Origin: an uncultured Bacteroidales bacterium
GTDB taxonomy: Bacteria; Bacteroidota; Bacteroidia; Bacteroidales; P3
Reading direction: 5' to 3'
DNA: 64,000 nt
Assembly (NCBI GenBank): GCA_947168515.1
Contig: CAMVMF010000004.1
Location: 42,073 to 106,072, forward strand
Under the pieces are notes generated by a model. It was not told the DNA's origin. It made no database searches and saw only the letters and a program-made list of their open reading frames with translations. This document shows positions 17,333 to 25,805 of the stretch, one piece after another. Position numbers and translations under genes: made by a program. Position 1 is the first letter of the stretch, and each line of letters begins with the position of its first letter.

Positions 17333-17632
17333 ATGGATTTTAGAAGCAACATTAAAGCACTGTGTAAGTTACACGGCATTACACAGAAAGAGCTGGCGGA
17401 GAAAATCGGCATAACGAACTCCGCACTCAACATCTCGTTGAGCAAAAATAATCCTCGTTATTCAACCCTTGAGAGCATCGCCGAGGCTCTTGACGTGAGC
17501 GTGTCGCAGCTCCTGCAAACGCCGGAAGAGTGGGAACTGCAGAACGAGCAGCAGCCAGCCGAGGAGAATGCAAAGGTGCTGTGCTGCCCCCACTGCGGAG
17601 AGGAAATCGAACTTTACATCAAGGCTCTGTAG
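17333..17632 (+). CDS. XRE-family regulator with C-terminal zinc-ribbon-like motif
   Basis: 99 residues. Residues 5-62 form a lambda-repressor-like helix-turn-helix (GITQKELAEKIGITNSALN, then LESIAEALDVSVSQLL). The C-terminus carries CCPHCGEEIELYIK, half of a zinc-ribbon-like motif. It is transcribed away from the amidoligase unit and shares its 270-bp control region, so it probably represses or activates that unit and itself. A 41-aa membrane-protein frame follows 2 nt after its stop. Confidence 0.8.
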   Translation: MDFRSNIKALCKLHGITQKELAEKIGITNSALNISLSKNNPRYSTLESIAEALDVSVSQLLQTPEEWELQNEQQPAEENAKVLCCPHCGEEIELYIKAL

Positions 17633-17634
17633 GG

Positions 17635-17760
17635 ATGGATGTCCATACGGTTGAGGTTCTGCGAGCGGTGGTCGCCATAAGCGCAACCGTCTCTTTTGTT
17701 GCGTCGGTGGTGCTGCTGTGCCTTATCGTACTCCAGCGTCGGGAAGACAAACGCAAATAG
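17635..17760 (+). CDS. Small single-pass membrane protein
   Basis: 41 residues from the ATG at 17635, 2 nt after the XRE gene stop. The middle (VVAISATVSFVASVVLLCL) is a strong transmembrane helix and the end (QRREDKRK) is positively charged, so the C-terminus should face the cytoplasm. Not recognised. Tight coupling to the regulator supports it being real. Confidence 0.5.
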   Translation: MDVHTVEVLRAVVAISATVSFVASVVLLCLIVLQRREDKRK

Positions 17761-17814
17761 ACATCGCCCTGCGACCGTTCGGCGGTGTGCCTGGTGTACT
17801 CCTGCGCTGACCGT

Positions 17815-17959
17815 CTACGGATTTGTAGAAACTGCGAAAGGAGTATCTACAGATTTGTAGAAACCACGAAAGGAGAGCCTACAGATTTGTAGAAACCACG
17901 AAAGGAGAGCCTACAGATTTGTAGAAACTGCGGATAGGAGTTTGTAGAAACTGCGAATA
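17815..17959. repeat. 32-bp tandem repeat, 4.6 copies
   Basis: Units begin at 17815, 17847, 17879 and 17911 with an exact 32-bp period, and a partial fifth starts at 17941. Each full unit contains CTACAGATTTGTAG (CTACGG in the first), an inverted repeat with 5-bp arms, followed by AAAC and a CG-containing stretch. There are no spacers. Possible roles are protein-binding sites or an iteron array. Confidence 0.8.
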
Positions 17960-17997
17960 CAGCCGACAGATCTGTGCCGACGTATGGGCAAAAGAAA

Positions 17998-18023
17998 AGC
18001 CCGCTCCGATGAGGGAACGGGCT
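17998..18023 (-). terminator. Terminator of the higBA pair
   Basis: AGCCCG and CGGGCT stem; on the minus strand it is followed by TTTTCTTTTG. It lies about 75 nt past the higA stop. Confidence 0.65.
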
Positions 18024-18097
18024 GTGTGCTGTCAGTCAGCAATAGTTGGGCTTTTGTTGCCGTTGGTCTGTCTGTGTGTTGCGAAAAAGCAAGGGGA

Positions 18098-18424
18098 TTA
18101 CCAAAGAGCCACCCTGCCCATATCGCCAAGGTCAATGCTGGCGGTCTTTGCACCGAGAGCTTTGAACGCACGGAGGATTGATGAGTACGCAGGGCTTTTG
18201 CCGTTCTCAATCTTCGACACTTGGGATTTCTGTACCCCCATACGCTCACCGAGCTGCTCTTGGGTAAGTCCCTGTTTCCTGCGTTCTGCCTTGATTGCCT
18301 CGCCTATGCGATAATCATCGAGAGCCTTGCGGACTTCTGCCTCGTATTCTTCCCTTTCAGGAGTGCCTTTCTTGCCAACGTATTTGTCGAGCATCTGCTC
18401 TTGTGTCATTGCTTCCATATCCAT
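18098..18424 (-). CDS. higA: HigA-type XRE antitoxin
   Basis: 108 residues. A helical N-terminus (MLDKYVGKKGTPEREEYE) is followed by a helix-turn-helix (QGLTQEQLGERMGVQKSQVSK). The start at 18424 overlaps the last base of the toxin stop (TAATG). Toxin-first order with an XRE antitoxin behind is the HigBA arrangement. It should neutralise the toxin and repress the promoter at 18773-18780. Confidence 0.8.
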   Translation of the reverse strand: MDMEAMTQEQMLDKYVGKKGTPEREEYEAEVRKALDDYRIGEAIKAERRKQGLTQEQLGERMGVQKSQVSKIENGKSPAYSSILRAFKALGAKTASIDLGDMGRVALW

Positions 18425-18753
18425 TATTTTTTGAAGTACAGGTTTCTTATTTGTTCTGCTTTTGTAATTTCTTTTCTTGGTGTCTTTTGCGTCTTTTTCT
18501 CTATTCCGTGTGTGGCCACAATCAACGTATCGGTTCGAGTATCCCAAAACGAGAACAGTCTGTATTCGTTGCCGCTGTATTCTGTGCGGAGTTCCCATAT
18601 TTCTGACCCTTCAAGTTTTTTGAACAGCCTTGTGTCTTTCACACCACCGCACACCAGGTCGGCATTAAAGAATATCTTGCGCCTTGCCTTGTCGGGTAAC
18701 GAACCGATAAAGTCTTGTGCGTCTTTAAGATATATCACTTTTGCATTCATCAT
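18424..18753 (-). CDS. higB: HigB/RelE-type toxin
   Basis: 109 residues of the phage Gp49/HigB-like RelE family: VIYLKDAQDFIGSLP, KIFFNADLV, LFKKLEGSEIWELR, YRLFSFWD and TLIVATHGIEKKTQKTP are in the usual order. Members cleave mRNA on the ribosome. The longest frame opens at 18783, but the -7 box at 18773-18780 overlaps that start, so the ATG at 18753 (or 18750) is preferred. It is translationally coupled to the antitoxin. Confidence 0.82.
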   Translation of the reverse strand: MMNAKVIYLKDAQDFIGSLPDKARRKIFFNADLVCGGVKDTRLFKKLEGSEIWELRTEYSGNEYRLFSFWDTRTDTLIVATHGIEKKTQKTPRKEITKAEQIRNLYFKK

Positions 18754-18772
18754 TTCTTGATGTTTGATGTTG

Positions 18773-18780
18773 CAAAGATA
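18773..18780 (-). promoter_or_regulatory. -7 box of higBA
   Basis: TATCTTTG on the minus strand, 20 nt upstream of the preferred toxin start. Confidence 0.55.
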
Positions 18781-18839
18781 CAAAATATTTCCGACATAGG
18801 AAACTTTTTTGAAACATTTTTAAGAAAAGGCACAAAGAA

Positions 18840-18888
18840 AGCCCCACCATACAAATAGGACAACAGACGGAGAATTGTTGGTGGGGCT
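18840..18888 (-). terminator. Terminator of the tape-measure gene
   Basis: A 10-bp stem (AGCCCCACCA with TGGTGGGGCT) and a long loop; on the minus strand it is followed by TTCTTTG. The same stem sequence ends the small-terminase gene at 23306-23368. Confidence 0.7.
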
Positions 18889-18912
18889 GGCACAATAGGT
18901 ATTGCCGTGCTT

Positions 18913-21900
18913 TTAATTTCTTATCTTAACTCCGCGCATTTCGATTGTGTCTTTCAAATTATGGATGTCGTTGTCGATACGGACAAGACGCTCCGTGTAG
19001 ATCTCAATCTGCCGGACACTGCCGAGTATGGCGTTGGTGTTGTCGCGGATGATGTTGGAGTTTTCGGAGATTGTGAACGTATGCCCCTGGATGGTGGTGG
19101 CTCTGCCGTTCAGTTCGTCCACGCTGTCCTGCGAGGCTGTGGCAATGCCACGAGCCTGGGCAGAGCGGTCGTTGGCAGAGTCACCCCAGCCGAGTCCAGC
19201 CAAAGAGAATTGCTGGCGTACCTGCTCCCACAGGTCAGTTATGCCGCGACCAGTGGCACGCATATCGTTAGCTATTTGAGTGAAGTCTGCTGCGCTCCAA
19301 TCCACATTTGCCTGCCATCCCTCCACACTTGTATCAATGCCCTGCTGTTGTGCTAACTGTTTTTGGTAATTGTTGATTACTTGGTTGAGTCGCTGCATCA
19401 ACGGCTGAACGAAAACAGTCTGATAGATTATGTTCTTAATCATATCGTCAATGCTTTCGTCTATTTTCTTGAACACGGTAGTGAGGTTGTCGCCGAACTC
19501 CTTGAAGATGTCGAGCCACTTGTTTGCGAGGCTCTGCATATCTATGCCAGCAAGTCCCTCAAACATCTCGCGCACTCGTTCCTGTATGCTGTACGTTGCC
19601 TCGGCAATCTTGTTGTCAAGTTCGACAATCTCATCGGAGTTCTCGGAATAACCTTGAGCCAGAAGCTCATTTCTTTTTTGACGAAGCAGGTCGAGAGAGA
19701 GTTGGTCACCTTTTAGCAGGATATTGAAATATTCAATCGCATTAAGAGAGCCTTGCTCATACAAGGCGTTCATCTCCTCAATTAAAGCCTTGCGGCGAAG
19801 GTCTAACTCGTAGTCTTTGTGGTTCTCTTGATTGGCATATTGGTGTGTGATATTGCTCTCCACTCCGTGACCCCAATTAAGATAAAGGTTCATCAATCTA
19901 CGAAGGTCTGCCTCTGATAACGTTTCGTGGTTTTTTAGTTTGTCAAACGATGCATTCGTTTCTGCACTCCATCCTTCACGATATACAGGCAAATCAAAAT
20001 TTCTGAACAACTCCCACAAGTGATCCCAATCGAGTTGGGAAAAGGCGGCAAAAGTATCTGCCCCATTTCTTAATGCTCTCCAGTTGCTCTCGCTATCGTA
20101 ATTTGAATCAGAACGCAGGGAATTGATTGCATCAAGGAGCGATTTTCTGTAATTGCCATAGTCAAGTGACGAAATAGTGCTGTGCAGACTGTCAACAGAA
20201 CTGATAAGCGAGCCTATGCCGCTGATAACTTCCGAAAGATAGTCGTGTGCCTCTTCCGTGCGTTGCTCCTCTTCCTCTGCCCTTTGTGCGTCGGATTCCA
20301 ATATGCCAGTCAGAACCCCCTGCCCGATGCCGAGGACTGCGCCGATGACCGCTCCCCAACCGCCACCAATCTGGGCACCTGCGGCGGCATAGCTCCCTGC
20401 GGTGGAGATAGTGTCGGCGATGTCCTGGAACGTGTCGGCCATCTGCTCCAGCTTGGCGTTGTTGGTGGCCTCTGCGAACTCACGCATAGCGTCAGCGAGA
20501 CCGCCGACAATGCTCGACACCTTGCCCAGTCCGTTGACAAGGTAATCCACGCCCCGCTGCACCTCTTCCTTGGTCTTGCCCGTGAAAGCGTCGGAGAACG
20601 CCTCTTTGAGGCTGTAGCCCTTGCTCATATCACGCAGCTCGTTGCGAACCTCACGGATTCTCTGCTTGAGACTATCGAACTCGTCGGCGGTGAGGTGGGC
20701 TTGGTAGGCAAGGTTGAAATCATCGAGGCTCATCCCCTCCATTTCGTCAAGGGCGCGCTTCGCCTCCTCGATGTTCTCGACGGTCTGCTCATTGAACACG
20801 TCCCCGATGTTGTTTCGGATGAACTCCTGCTGTAGGTTCTTGACGGTTTGCTTGTATTGTTTTTCCAGTTCTTTCAATGAGGCTTGAAGTGCCGCCTTCT
20901 TCTTCGGGTCTGCCTCGGCATTTGCCGCCGCCTCAAGTTCGGCACGTTTTGTGCTATACTCTTCGTCGGTGTTGGTCAACTGCTGTTGAAATCCCACATA
21001 ATCACCAAGGAGCATATCAAAAAGTTCTTTCTGTTTCGATCTGTATGCTTGGTCGAAAAGAGCGAGCTGTTCATCCGATGCGCCTTTTTCCATCAGCTTG
21101 GCACGGTCAGCGTTGTATTGTTTTTCAAGTGCTATCCGCTGGGCAAAATATGACGAATCCGCCTCAATGATGCCAGCAATTGCTTCACGTTCATTCTGCT
21201 TCCATTTCGCATTCTCGTTCTCTCTGATTACGGCGAAACTATTAGCTATATCGACCAAACCTTGGCTGTATGATTCGAGTTCGTCGGAAGATAGCCCACT
21301 GTTCTCGTCGATGGGTTTGGCTCCGTTGTACGGGTTACTTTCGCTATCCGATTTCGGATGTTGTGCTGCCCATTCCTTTGCTTTCAGCTTTCGCCATTCG
21401 TTGACTTTTTCTTTTTCCTGTTCCTCAATCTTCGCGATTTCCTTTCGGTGGTTAAGGTCGAGCTGCTTTAATGTTTTGTCAAGGCCGCTCTCCATTGCGT
21501 CAATACCGATTTGTTCAATATCCCACGCCGTTTGCCGCTCGAGCTGCCCGGCAGATTGCCTGTATGCTGCCATAGCCTGTTCGTACTCGCGTTGCAGCCG
21601 TTTCTGCGTTTCCCGGTTGCGACGTGTCTGTTCGCTTCGTTCCCTCGCCCGTGACTCCTCTTCCCTCTTTTTGTTTCCATAGAGACCGTACAGCTTTGAT
21701 TCTATCTGTTCGATTTCTTGGTCAATCTCAAGGATGGATTTTTGCCCTTCGGCAGTCTCTTTGCTGTATAAGGCTTTCCTTTTCTGCGCACGGGCGATGT
21801 CCCAGTTGAGGGATGCCATTTGGATGAGAAGAGCTTTTTCGTATTCTCCGCCTGCAACAGCTTTCTCAAGAGCCTGTGTATAGGCATCCTGCATCGAGTG

Positions 21901-23181
21901 TTCTGCGACACTTTTGCCGGAGCGTGCAAGTTCAGCCGATAAGTCACTCACCTCTTTCATCGTCTGCCTGACTGCTTCAATGTTTTTCGTATCTGAATTG
22001 TACGCATTCTTATCGTTGAGATAATTGTTTTTTCCGCTCACGTCAGCAGGAGAAATAGAAATTTCGAAAGACGCTTCACGCTCTGCTTCAGCGTGTTCTT
22101 TGGCAGCTTGTGCCGCTTCTTTGTGTCGTTTTGTCACGAGCGCAACAGCCGTGACAATGGCTGTAATGGCCGAAAGGATTAATCCGAGCGGATTGGCTTT
22201 CAATGTCGCCCATAATGCCTTAACTGAACCTGTAGCGGTTTTGGCACCTCCTGAGACCCCAAGGAATGCAGCCTTCATCCTCGTCAATGAAAGCATAAAA
22301 GCGGAGTTCTTTTGCAACGTTTTCATCACCTGCTGCAAACCCATCATCGCTGCGATACACCCCTGTACTCTCGTCTGAACCTTTTGCAGTTCCTCACTCT
22401 TACCCCCGAAGATTGCTATTGCACCTTGAACTGCACTGAATCCTCCTACCAACCCCTGCCATCCAGACACAACCCCCTGTAGCCCTGCCGTATTACCTGC
22501 AAGCATTTGGGCTTCTTTGTTTACCTCGTTGATTGTCATTCCGAGGTTGCGGGCTTGTTCCTGCAGCTGTTGGTAAGCGTCGGAGGATTTCACAGCTGCC
22601 ACTGCTGTTTCGCCACCCTGCTGACGTGCTTCGATGATGAGGTTCTGCATCTCGTTGCGGACTTGCTGAAGTCTGCTGCGGAGCGAGGTGTGGGCGTCGC
22701 AGTTTTCCGACACTTGAGATACGATATCCTTGTATTTCTTTTCTTCCTCAACCAGCGAGTCGGTTACTTTCCCAATTTCTGTGTTGACCTCCTCGTACAT
22801 CGACAAAATGCTGCCTATTTCTGCTTGGTACGCCTTTAGTTTGCGGTACTGGTTGTCATCGCCAGCCATAAACGCATCGCTTGCCGCCTTGCCGAGCCGT
22901 TCATACTCCTCTTTGAGTTGTTTTAATGCCGACTGGGTCTGATTGGCGAGTGGCTCAAGTGTCGACCAGGCGGCGCTGATTTTATTGCCGACTTGGCTAA
23001 TTTGTACTCCCATTGCATTGAAGCCCCTGGTTGACATTTTGAAAGCGGTATCAATAGACGAACCGCTTTGCTCTGCACTTTCGGACAGCCTTTTAATACT
23101 CTCTTTTGCTTGTTCGAGCTGGGCTTGAAACTGTCCTTTGTCAAGTCCGAGCCTAATCCAAATATTTCCGTCTGAATCCAT
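18913..23181 (-). CDS. Phage tail tape-measure protein (orphan)
   Basis: 1,422 residues with the build of a siphophage tape-measure protein, which sets tail length and is ejected with the DNA. The N-terminus (WIRLGLDKGQFQAQLEQAKES) resembles phage tape-measure N-termini. KANPLGLILSAITAIV, a typical tape-measure motif, forms a hydrophobic segment near residue 335. A long Glu/Arg/Gln-rich coiled coil spans roughly 500-720, and a Gly/Ala-rich membrane-active-looking stretch (GGWGAVIGAVLGIGQG) follows. No tail tube, chaperone, baseplate or fibre gene is next to it. It has its own promoter region (TACTTTTG at 23209-23216) and terminator, so it behaves as a single-gene cassette. Confidence 0.85.
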   Translation of the reverse strand: MDSDGNIWIRLGLDKGQFQAQLEQAKESIKRLSESAEQSGSSIDTAFKMSTRGFNAMGVQISQVGNKISAAWSTLEPLANQTQSALKQLKEEYERLGKAASDAFMAGDDNQYRKLKAYQAEIGSILSMYEEVNTEIGKVTDSLVEEEKKYKDIVSQVSENCDAHTSLRSRLQQVRNEMQNLIIEARQQGGETAVAAVKSSDAYQQLQEQARNLGMTINEVNKEAQMLAGNTAGLQGVVSGWQGLVGGFSAVQGAIAIFGGKSEELQKVQTRVQGCIAAMMGLQQVMKTLQKNSAFMLSLTRMKAAFLGVSGGAKTATGSVKALWATLKANPLGLILSAITAIVTAVALVTKRHKEAAQAAKEHAEAEREASFEISISPADVSGKNNYLNDKNAYNSDTKNIEAVRQTMKEVSDLSAELARSGKSVAEHSMQDAYTQALEKAVAGGEYEKALLIQMASLNWDIARAQKRKALYSKETAEGQKSILEIDQEIEQIESKLYGLYGNKKREEESRARERSEQTRRNRETQKRLQREYEQAMAAYRQSAGQLERQTAWDIEQIGIDAMESGLDKTLKQLDLNHRKEIAKIEEQEKEKVNEWRKLKAKEWAAQHPKSDSESNPYNGAKPIDENSGLSSDELESYSQGLVDIANSFAVIRENENAKWKQNEREAIAGIIEADSSYFAQRIALEKQYNADRAKLMEKGASDEQLALFDQAYRSKQKELFDMLLGDYVGFQQQLTNTDEEYSTKRAELEAAANAEADPKKKAALQASLKELEKQYKQTVKNLQQEFIRNNIGDVFNEQTVENIEEAKRALDEMEGMSLDDFNLAYQAHLTADEFDSLKQRIREVRNELRDMSKGYSLKEAFSDAFTGKTKEEVQRGVDYLVNGLGKVSSIVGGLADAMREFAEATNNAKLEQMADTFQDIADTISTAGSYAAAGAQIGGGWGAVIGAVLGIGQGVLTGILESDAQRAEEEEQRTEEAHDYLSEVISGIGSLISSVDSLHSTISSLDYGNYRKSLLDAINSLRSDSNYDSESNWRALRNGADTFAAFSQLDWDHLWELFRNFDLPVYREGWSAETNASFDKLKNHETLSEADLRRLMNLYLNWGHGVESNITHQYANQENHKDYELDLRRKALIEEMNALYEQGSLNAIEYFNILLKGDQLSLDLLRQKRNELLAQGYSENSDEIVELDNKIAEATYSIQERVREMFEGLAGIDMQSLANKWLDIFKEFGDNLTTVFKKIDESIDDMIKNIIYQTVFVQPLMQRLNQVINNYQKQLAQQQGIDTSVEGWQANVDWSAADFTQIANDMRATGRGITDLWEQVRQQFSLAGLGWGDSANDRSAQARGIATASQDSVDELNGRATTIQGHTFTISENSNIIRDNTNAILGSVRQIEIYTERLVRIDNDIHNLKDTIEMRGVKIRN

Positions 23182-23208
23182 TTGTTTTATGTGTTAAAAA
23201 AACATTTG

Positions 23209-23216
23209 CAAAAGTA
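23209..23216 (-). promoter_or_regulatory. -7 box upstream of the tape-measure gene
   Basis: TACTTTTG on the minus strand fits TAnnTTTG, 28 nt upstream of the ATG. No -33 TTTG is obvious. Confidence 0.4.
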
Positions 23217-23305
23217 CGACATTACAACTAATTACGCATCAAGAAGACAACTTTATTTTTTGATTTTCGGCATTGTCAAAAAAATAATTGAGGAAGTGCA
23301 AAGAA

Positions 23306-23368
23306 AGCCCCACCGCAGCGTGTGAAAATCTTGTTTTCGCAGGAAAGGAGCAGGTGCTGGGTGGGGCT
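23306..23368 (-). terminator. Terminator of the small-terminase gene
   Basis: AGCCCCACC pairs with GGTGGGGCT across a 45-nt loop; on the minus strand it is followed by TTCTTTGC. Stem and tail match the terminator after the tape-measure gene. Confidence 0.65.
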
Positions 23369-23410
23369 GTAACTGTAGTCGAAAGGCACTCGTAGATGTA
23401 ACCGAAACAA

Positions 23411-23848
23411 TCAAGTCTCGTTCATTCGGGCGTTGCGTTGTTTCTCCTCGATTTCCTTTTCAATCCAGCGTGAGATGTCCACGCCCTCTTCTGCGGTGTG
23501 GTTGAGGGTCATCACCTCTCCGAAGCCCTCGTCTTTGCCGAGGGTGGACATCAGATATCGCAGCATTGAGGAGTCGGGAGGCTGTTCCCATCCCACGACA
23601 CGTCCCTGCGGGTCTTTGATTGGTATGCCGAGAGCCACGATGTTGGCGGTCATAACCGCATCGTCGAGCATCTTTTTTCGGCTGGCACGGACGGCTTTCT
23701 CAAATTCGGGGTCATTCTTCGCCCACTCCCACAGTGTGGAGCGGTCAACGCCGAGGATTGCGGCGGTGTTGGTGAGGTGTCCGCCTGTCTGCTTTAGCGT
23801 CTCCTTGAACCTTTTGAGGGTCGGTTTCTTGTATGGTCTGCTTGGCAT
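23411..23848 (-). CDS. Small-terminase-like helix-turn-helix protein
   Basis: 145 residues. The N-terminal helix-turn-helix (GGHLTNTAAILGVDRSTLWEW, residues about 22-42) followed by AKNDPEFEKAVRASRKKMLDDAV is typical of phage small terminase subunits, which recognise packaging sites. A Pro-rich middle (IPIKDPQGRVVGWEQPP) leads into LRYLMSTLGKDEGFGE. No large terminase follows. The start is 32 nt after the ParB-like gene. In staphylococcal pathogenicity islands, satellite-encoded small terminases redirect helper packaging; the same role here is inference. A general phage regulator is the alternative. Confidence 0.65.
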   Translation of the reverse strand: MPSRPYKKPTLKRFKETLKQTGGHLTNTAAILGVDRSTLWEWAKNDPEFEKAVRASRKKMLDDAVMTANIVALGIPIKDPQGRVVGWEQPPDSSMLRYLMSTLGKDEGFGEVMTLNHTAEEGVDISRWIEKEIEEKQRNARMNET

Positions 23849-23879
23849 ATCGTTTGGGGGCTTTTCGTGATGTGTCGTT

Positions 23880-24734
23880 TTATATTCCGAGGCGTTGTAG
23901 GAACTCTTCGCCGTCGATAATCATCGAGGAGGTGAACCGGTAGCCCATCGCATCGCAGAAGTCAGCCAATCGGTCGGGGTTGTCGAACTGAAGCATGATG
24001 TACGCAGCATTCTCTGCGTTGCGGCTGTCCGATGTCTCGGTGTTGGTCTTTTTCTTGGCTTGTATCTCCTCCTTGCTGGCGTGGGGCTGTGCCGCCCTCT
24101 GCTCGGCTATATCGTCAAACGTCCGCTCGCTGCCGTTAAGGGTGTGCAGGGGCTGCTGCGTGGACTGCTTTGTCGGCTGCTGGGGTGCGGTGAGGAAGTC
24201 TGCCCCGAAGTCCTGTATCGGGGCAATGTCGGAGGCTGACACTATGAGGGATTGCAGTTGTGCGTAGTCCTCGTCCGACAGCCCGACGGCTTTTGCGTCT
24301 ATCTGGTCGGCATACTGTGCCACGAGGTTGTAGTCGGCTTTACTGTTGCCGATAGCCATATATGTGAGCTGCTCCAGTTCGGTCTTCTGGTCGAACTCCA
24401 CCACCTCCACCTTCAGCGTGTAGTCCGTGGCTGGTGTGCCGTCGTACTTGTGGATGATGTCGAGGGCCTGCACACGGCGGTGTCCGTCCACAAGGTTGCC
24501 AGTGGTGCGGTTCCACACGATGCCGCCGAGGTAGCCGTTGGCTTTGATGTTCGCCACCTGCTGCTTGACCTGCTTGTCTGTGTGCCGCTTGGGATTGTAG
24601 GGGTTGAGGACAATATCGCTGCGGAGGATATCCTGCGTCACGCTTTGCCTGATCTCCTTCGGCTGTTTCTTCGCCTTGGTGGTCGTGGCGGTCTTGCTGG
24701 CGTTGTCGTCTATGCTATTGCTTTGCTTGCTCAT
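23880..24734 (-). CDS. ParB/Srx-fold nuclease-domain protein (IbrB-like)
   Basis: 284 residues. The N-terminal ParB-like domain shows LNPYNPKRHTDKQVKQQVANI, GGIVWNRTTGNLVDGHRRVQALD (the GHRR phosphate-binding motif is intact) and a C-terminal region QDFGADFL. A low-complexity Thr/Gln linker (about 185-225) leads to a small C-terminal domain (AAYIMLQFDNPDRLADFCDAMGYRF). It overlaps the PAPS-reductase gene by 20 bp, so the two are coupled. ParB-like plus PAPS-reductase pairs (IbrB/IbrA) occur on phages and islands; their chemistry is not settled. Confidence 0.8.
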   Translation of the reverse strand: MSKQSNSIDDNASKTATTTKAKKQPKEIRQSVTQDILRSDIVLNPYNPKRHTDKQVKQQVANIKANGYLGGIVWNRTTGNLVDGHRRVQALDIIHKYDGTPATDYTLKVEVVEFDQKTELEQLTYMAIGNSKADYNLVAQYADQIDAKAVGLSDEDYAQLQSLIVSASDIAPIQDFGADFLTAPQQPTKQSTQQPLHTLNGSERTFDDIAEQRAAQPHASKEEIQAKKKTNTETSDSRNAENAAYIMLQFDNPDRLADFCDAMGYRFTSSMIIDGEEFLQRLGI

Positions 24735-25404
24735 GTTCGGTGATGATGAATCGGGTTCGTGGAAACTTGGTGTATATTTTTTCGAGGTCTGTGGGATAAT
24801 GCTGCTGGAGATATTTGAGGTAGTTGTAGTCGCTCACGTCGCAACCGCAGGACTGACCACCGCCGCCGTAGGATTCGGGGGCTTTGAGGTTGTTGTGGCT
24901 GATGTACTCCAGCACCTCCTTGTTGCCGTATGTGGACAGCGGATAGAATTTCTTTCCTGCATGGCAGATGCTCTCCTTGCCATTCTTGTAGGAACGGAGC
25001 ATCAAAAGGCGGTTGAGGCTGTCGGTCTGTTTGAATCCGAGACAAGCCCATTCCACACCAGTCCGCTCCCTCACCTTGTCTATGATGTCGGCGAGTTTCC
25101 ACAGCCTCTGTTTCGGGTTTTTCTCAATGCCCATATAGCCGTACTTTATCCAGGAGTAGAGTCCGTAGTGAGGCACCTGCATCCATTCGGCGTTTTGGTA
25201 CTTGTTGGCGGCGTATGCGTGATATGGCTTGATGTGGTCGAGGTCGGGGATGACGTACATATACACGCAGACGATTCGCCTGAAATGAGGGGAGCAGAGG
25301 TCGAGCAGGGCTATGCTGTCCTTGCCGGAGAGGGAGTGCATCAGAATGATGCTGTCGGTCTCGGCTGCAATGTCTCTGATTATCTCTTTTGCTCGTTCTA
25401 ACAT
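24715..25404 (-). CDS. PAPS-reductase-family ATP pyrophosphatase (IbrA-like)
   Basis: 229 residues from the ATG at 25404. The PP-loop LSGKDSIALLD (residues 25-35), VPHYGLYSWIKYGYMG, GFKQTDSLNRLLML and a Cys-containing tail (GGGGQSCGCDVSDYNYL) place it in the adenylyl-transfer PAPS reductase/DndC/IbrA group. The frame extends upstream to 25629, but that 75-residue stretch is low-complexity and hydrophilic, so I start at MLERAKEII. Mobile-element members are associated with DNA or nucleotide modification rather than sulfate assimilation; no dnd genes are nearby. Translationally coupled to the ParB-like gene. Confidence 0.82.
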   Translation of the reverse strand: MLERAKEIIRDIAAETDSIILMHSLSGKDSIALLDLCSPHFRRIVCVYMYVIPDLDHIKPYHAYAANKYQNAEWMQVPHYGLYSWIKYGYMGIEKNPKQRLWKLADIIDKVRERTGVEWACLGFKQTDSLNRLLMLRSYKNGKESICHAGKKFYPLSTYGNKEVLEYISHNNLKAPESYGGGGQSCGCDVSDYNYLKYLQQHYPTDLEKIYTKFPRTRFIITEHEQAKQ

Positions 25405-25667
25405 CTTGTGTGGTGTCTGTCGGGTGTCCTTGTTGTTGATTTTTGCGTTTCTTTTGCCCTCTGTGGGCGTTTTCTTGTGTTGGGTGGTCGGTTGTCCGTC
25501 CTCGGTCTGTTCGTGGCTCTGTGGGGCGGTTCCGTGGCTCTGTGTGGCTCTTGTGTCTGTTCCCTTATCTGCGGAGTGTCGCTTGTGGCATTGTTTGAAA
25601 GGCTGCGGTGCTACACAGAAACACCACAAAGCCTTTCACATTGCCGCTTTCGCTGCGTCATTGGACG

Positions 25668-25805
25668 TTATCCAAGTACACGCGGACGGCGGCGGCTGGC
25701 TGCACCCATGCTTGAGGCTCTTCCCTGCCAGTATCTGTCCTCGGTGCGGTATCGGGTGACAGTGCCGTCGGGATTCTGCCTCTGGGCATAATACTCTCGT
25801 GCCAT
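25668..25805 (-). CDS. Small basic protein of 45 residues
   Basis: ATG at 25805 to TAA at 25668, with the Shine-Dalgarno-like AGAAAGGAG 8 nt upstream, unusually strong for this phylum. It begins MAREYYAQRQNPDGTVTRY and ends in an Arg-rich tail (SRRRPRVLG). Not recognised. It lies between the ASCH and PAPS-reductase genes on the same strand. An overlapping 60-aa frame (25658-25840) is less convincing. Confidence 0.5.
   Translation of the reverse strand: MAREYYAQRQNPDGTVTRYRTEDRYWQGRASSMGAASRRRPRVLG

Noticed and set aside
17815..17959. CRISPR array
   Set aside because: The 32-bp units are directly joined, with no spacers and no cas genes.
25405..25629. 75-residue N-terminal extension of the PAPS-reductase gene
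   Set aside because: Low-complexity hydrophilic sequence; the family starts near MLERAKEII.
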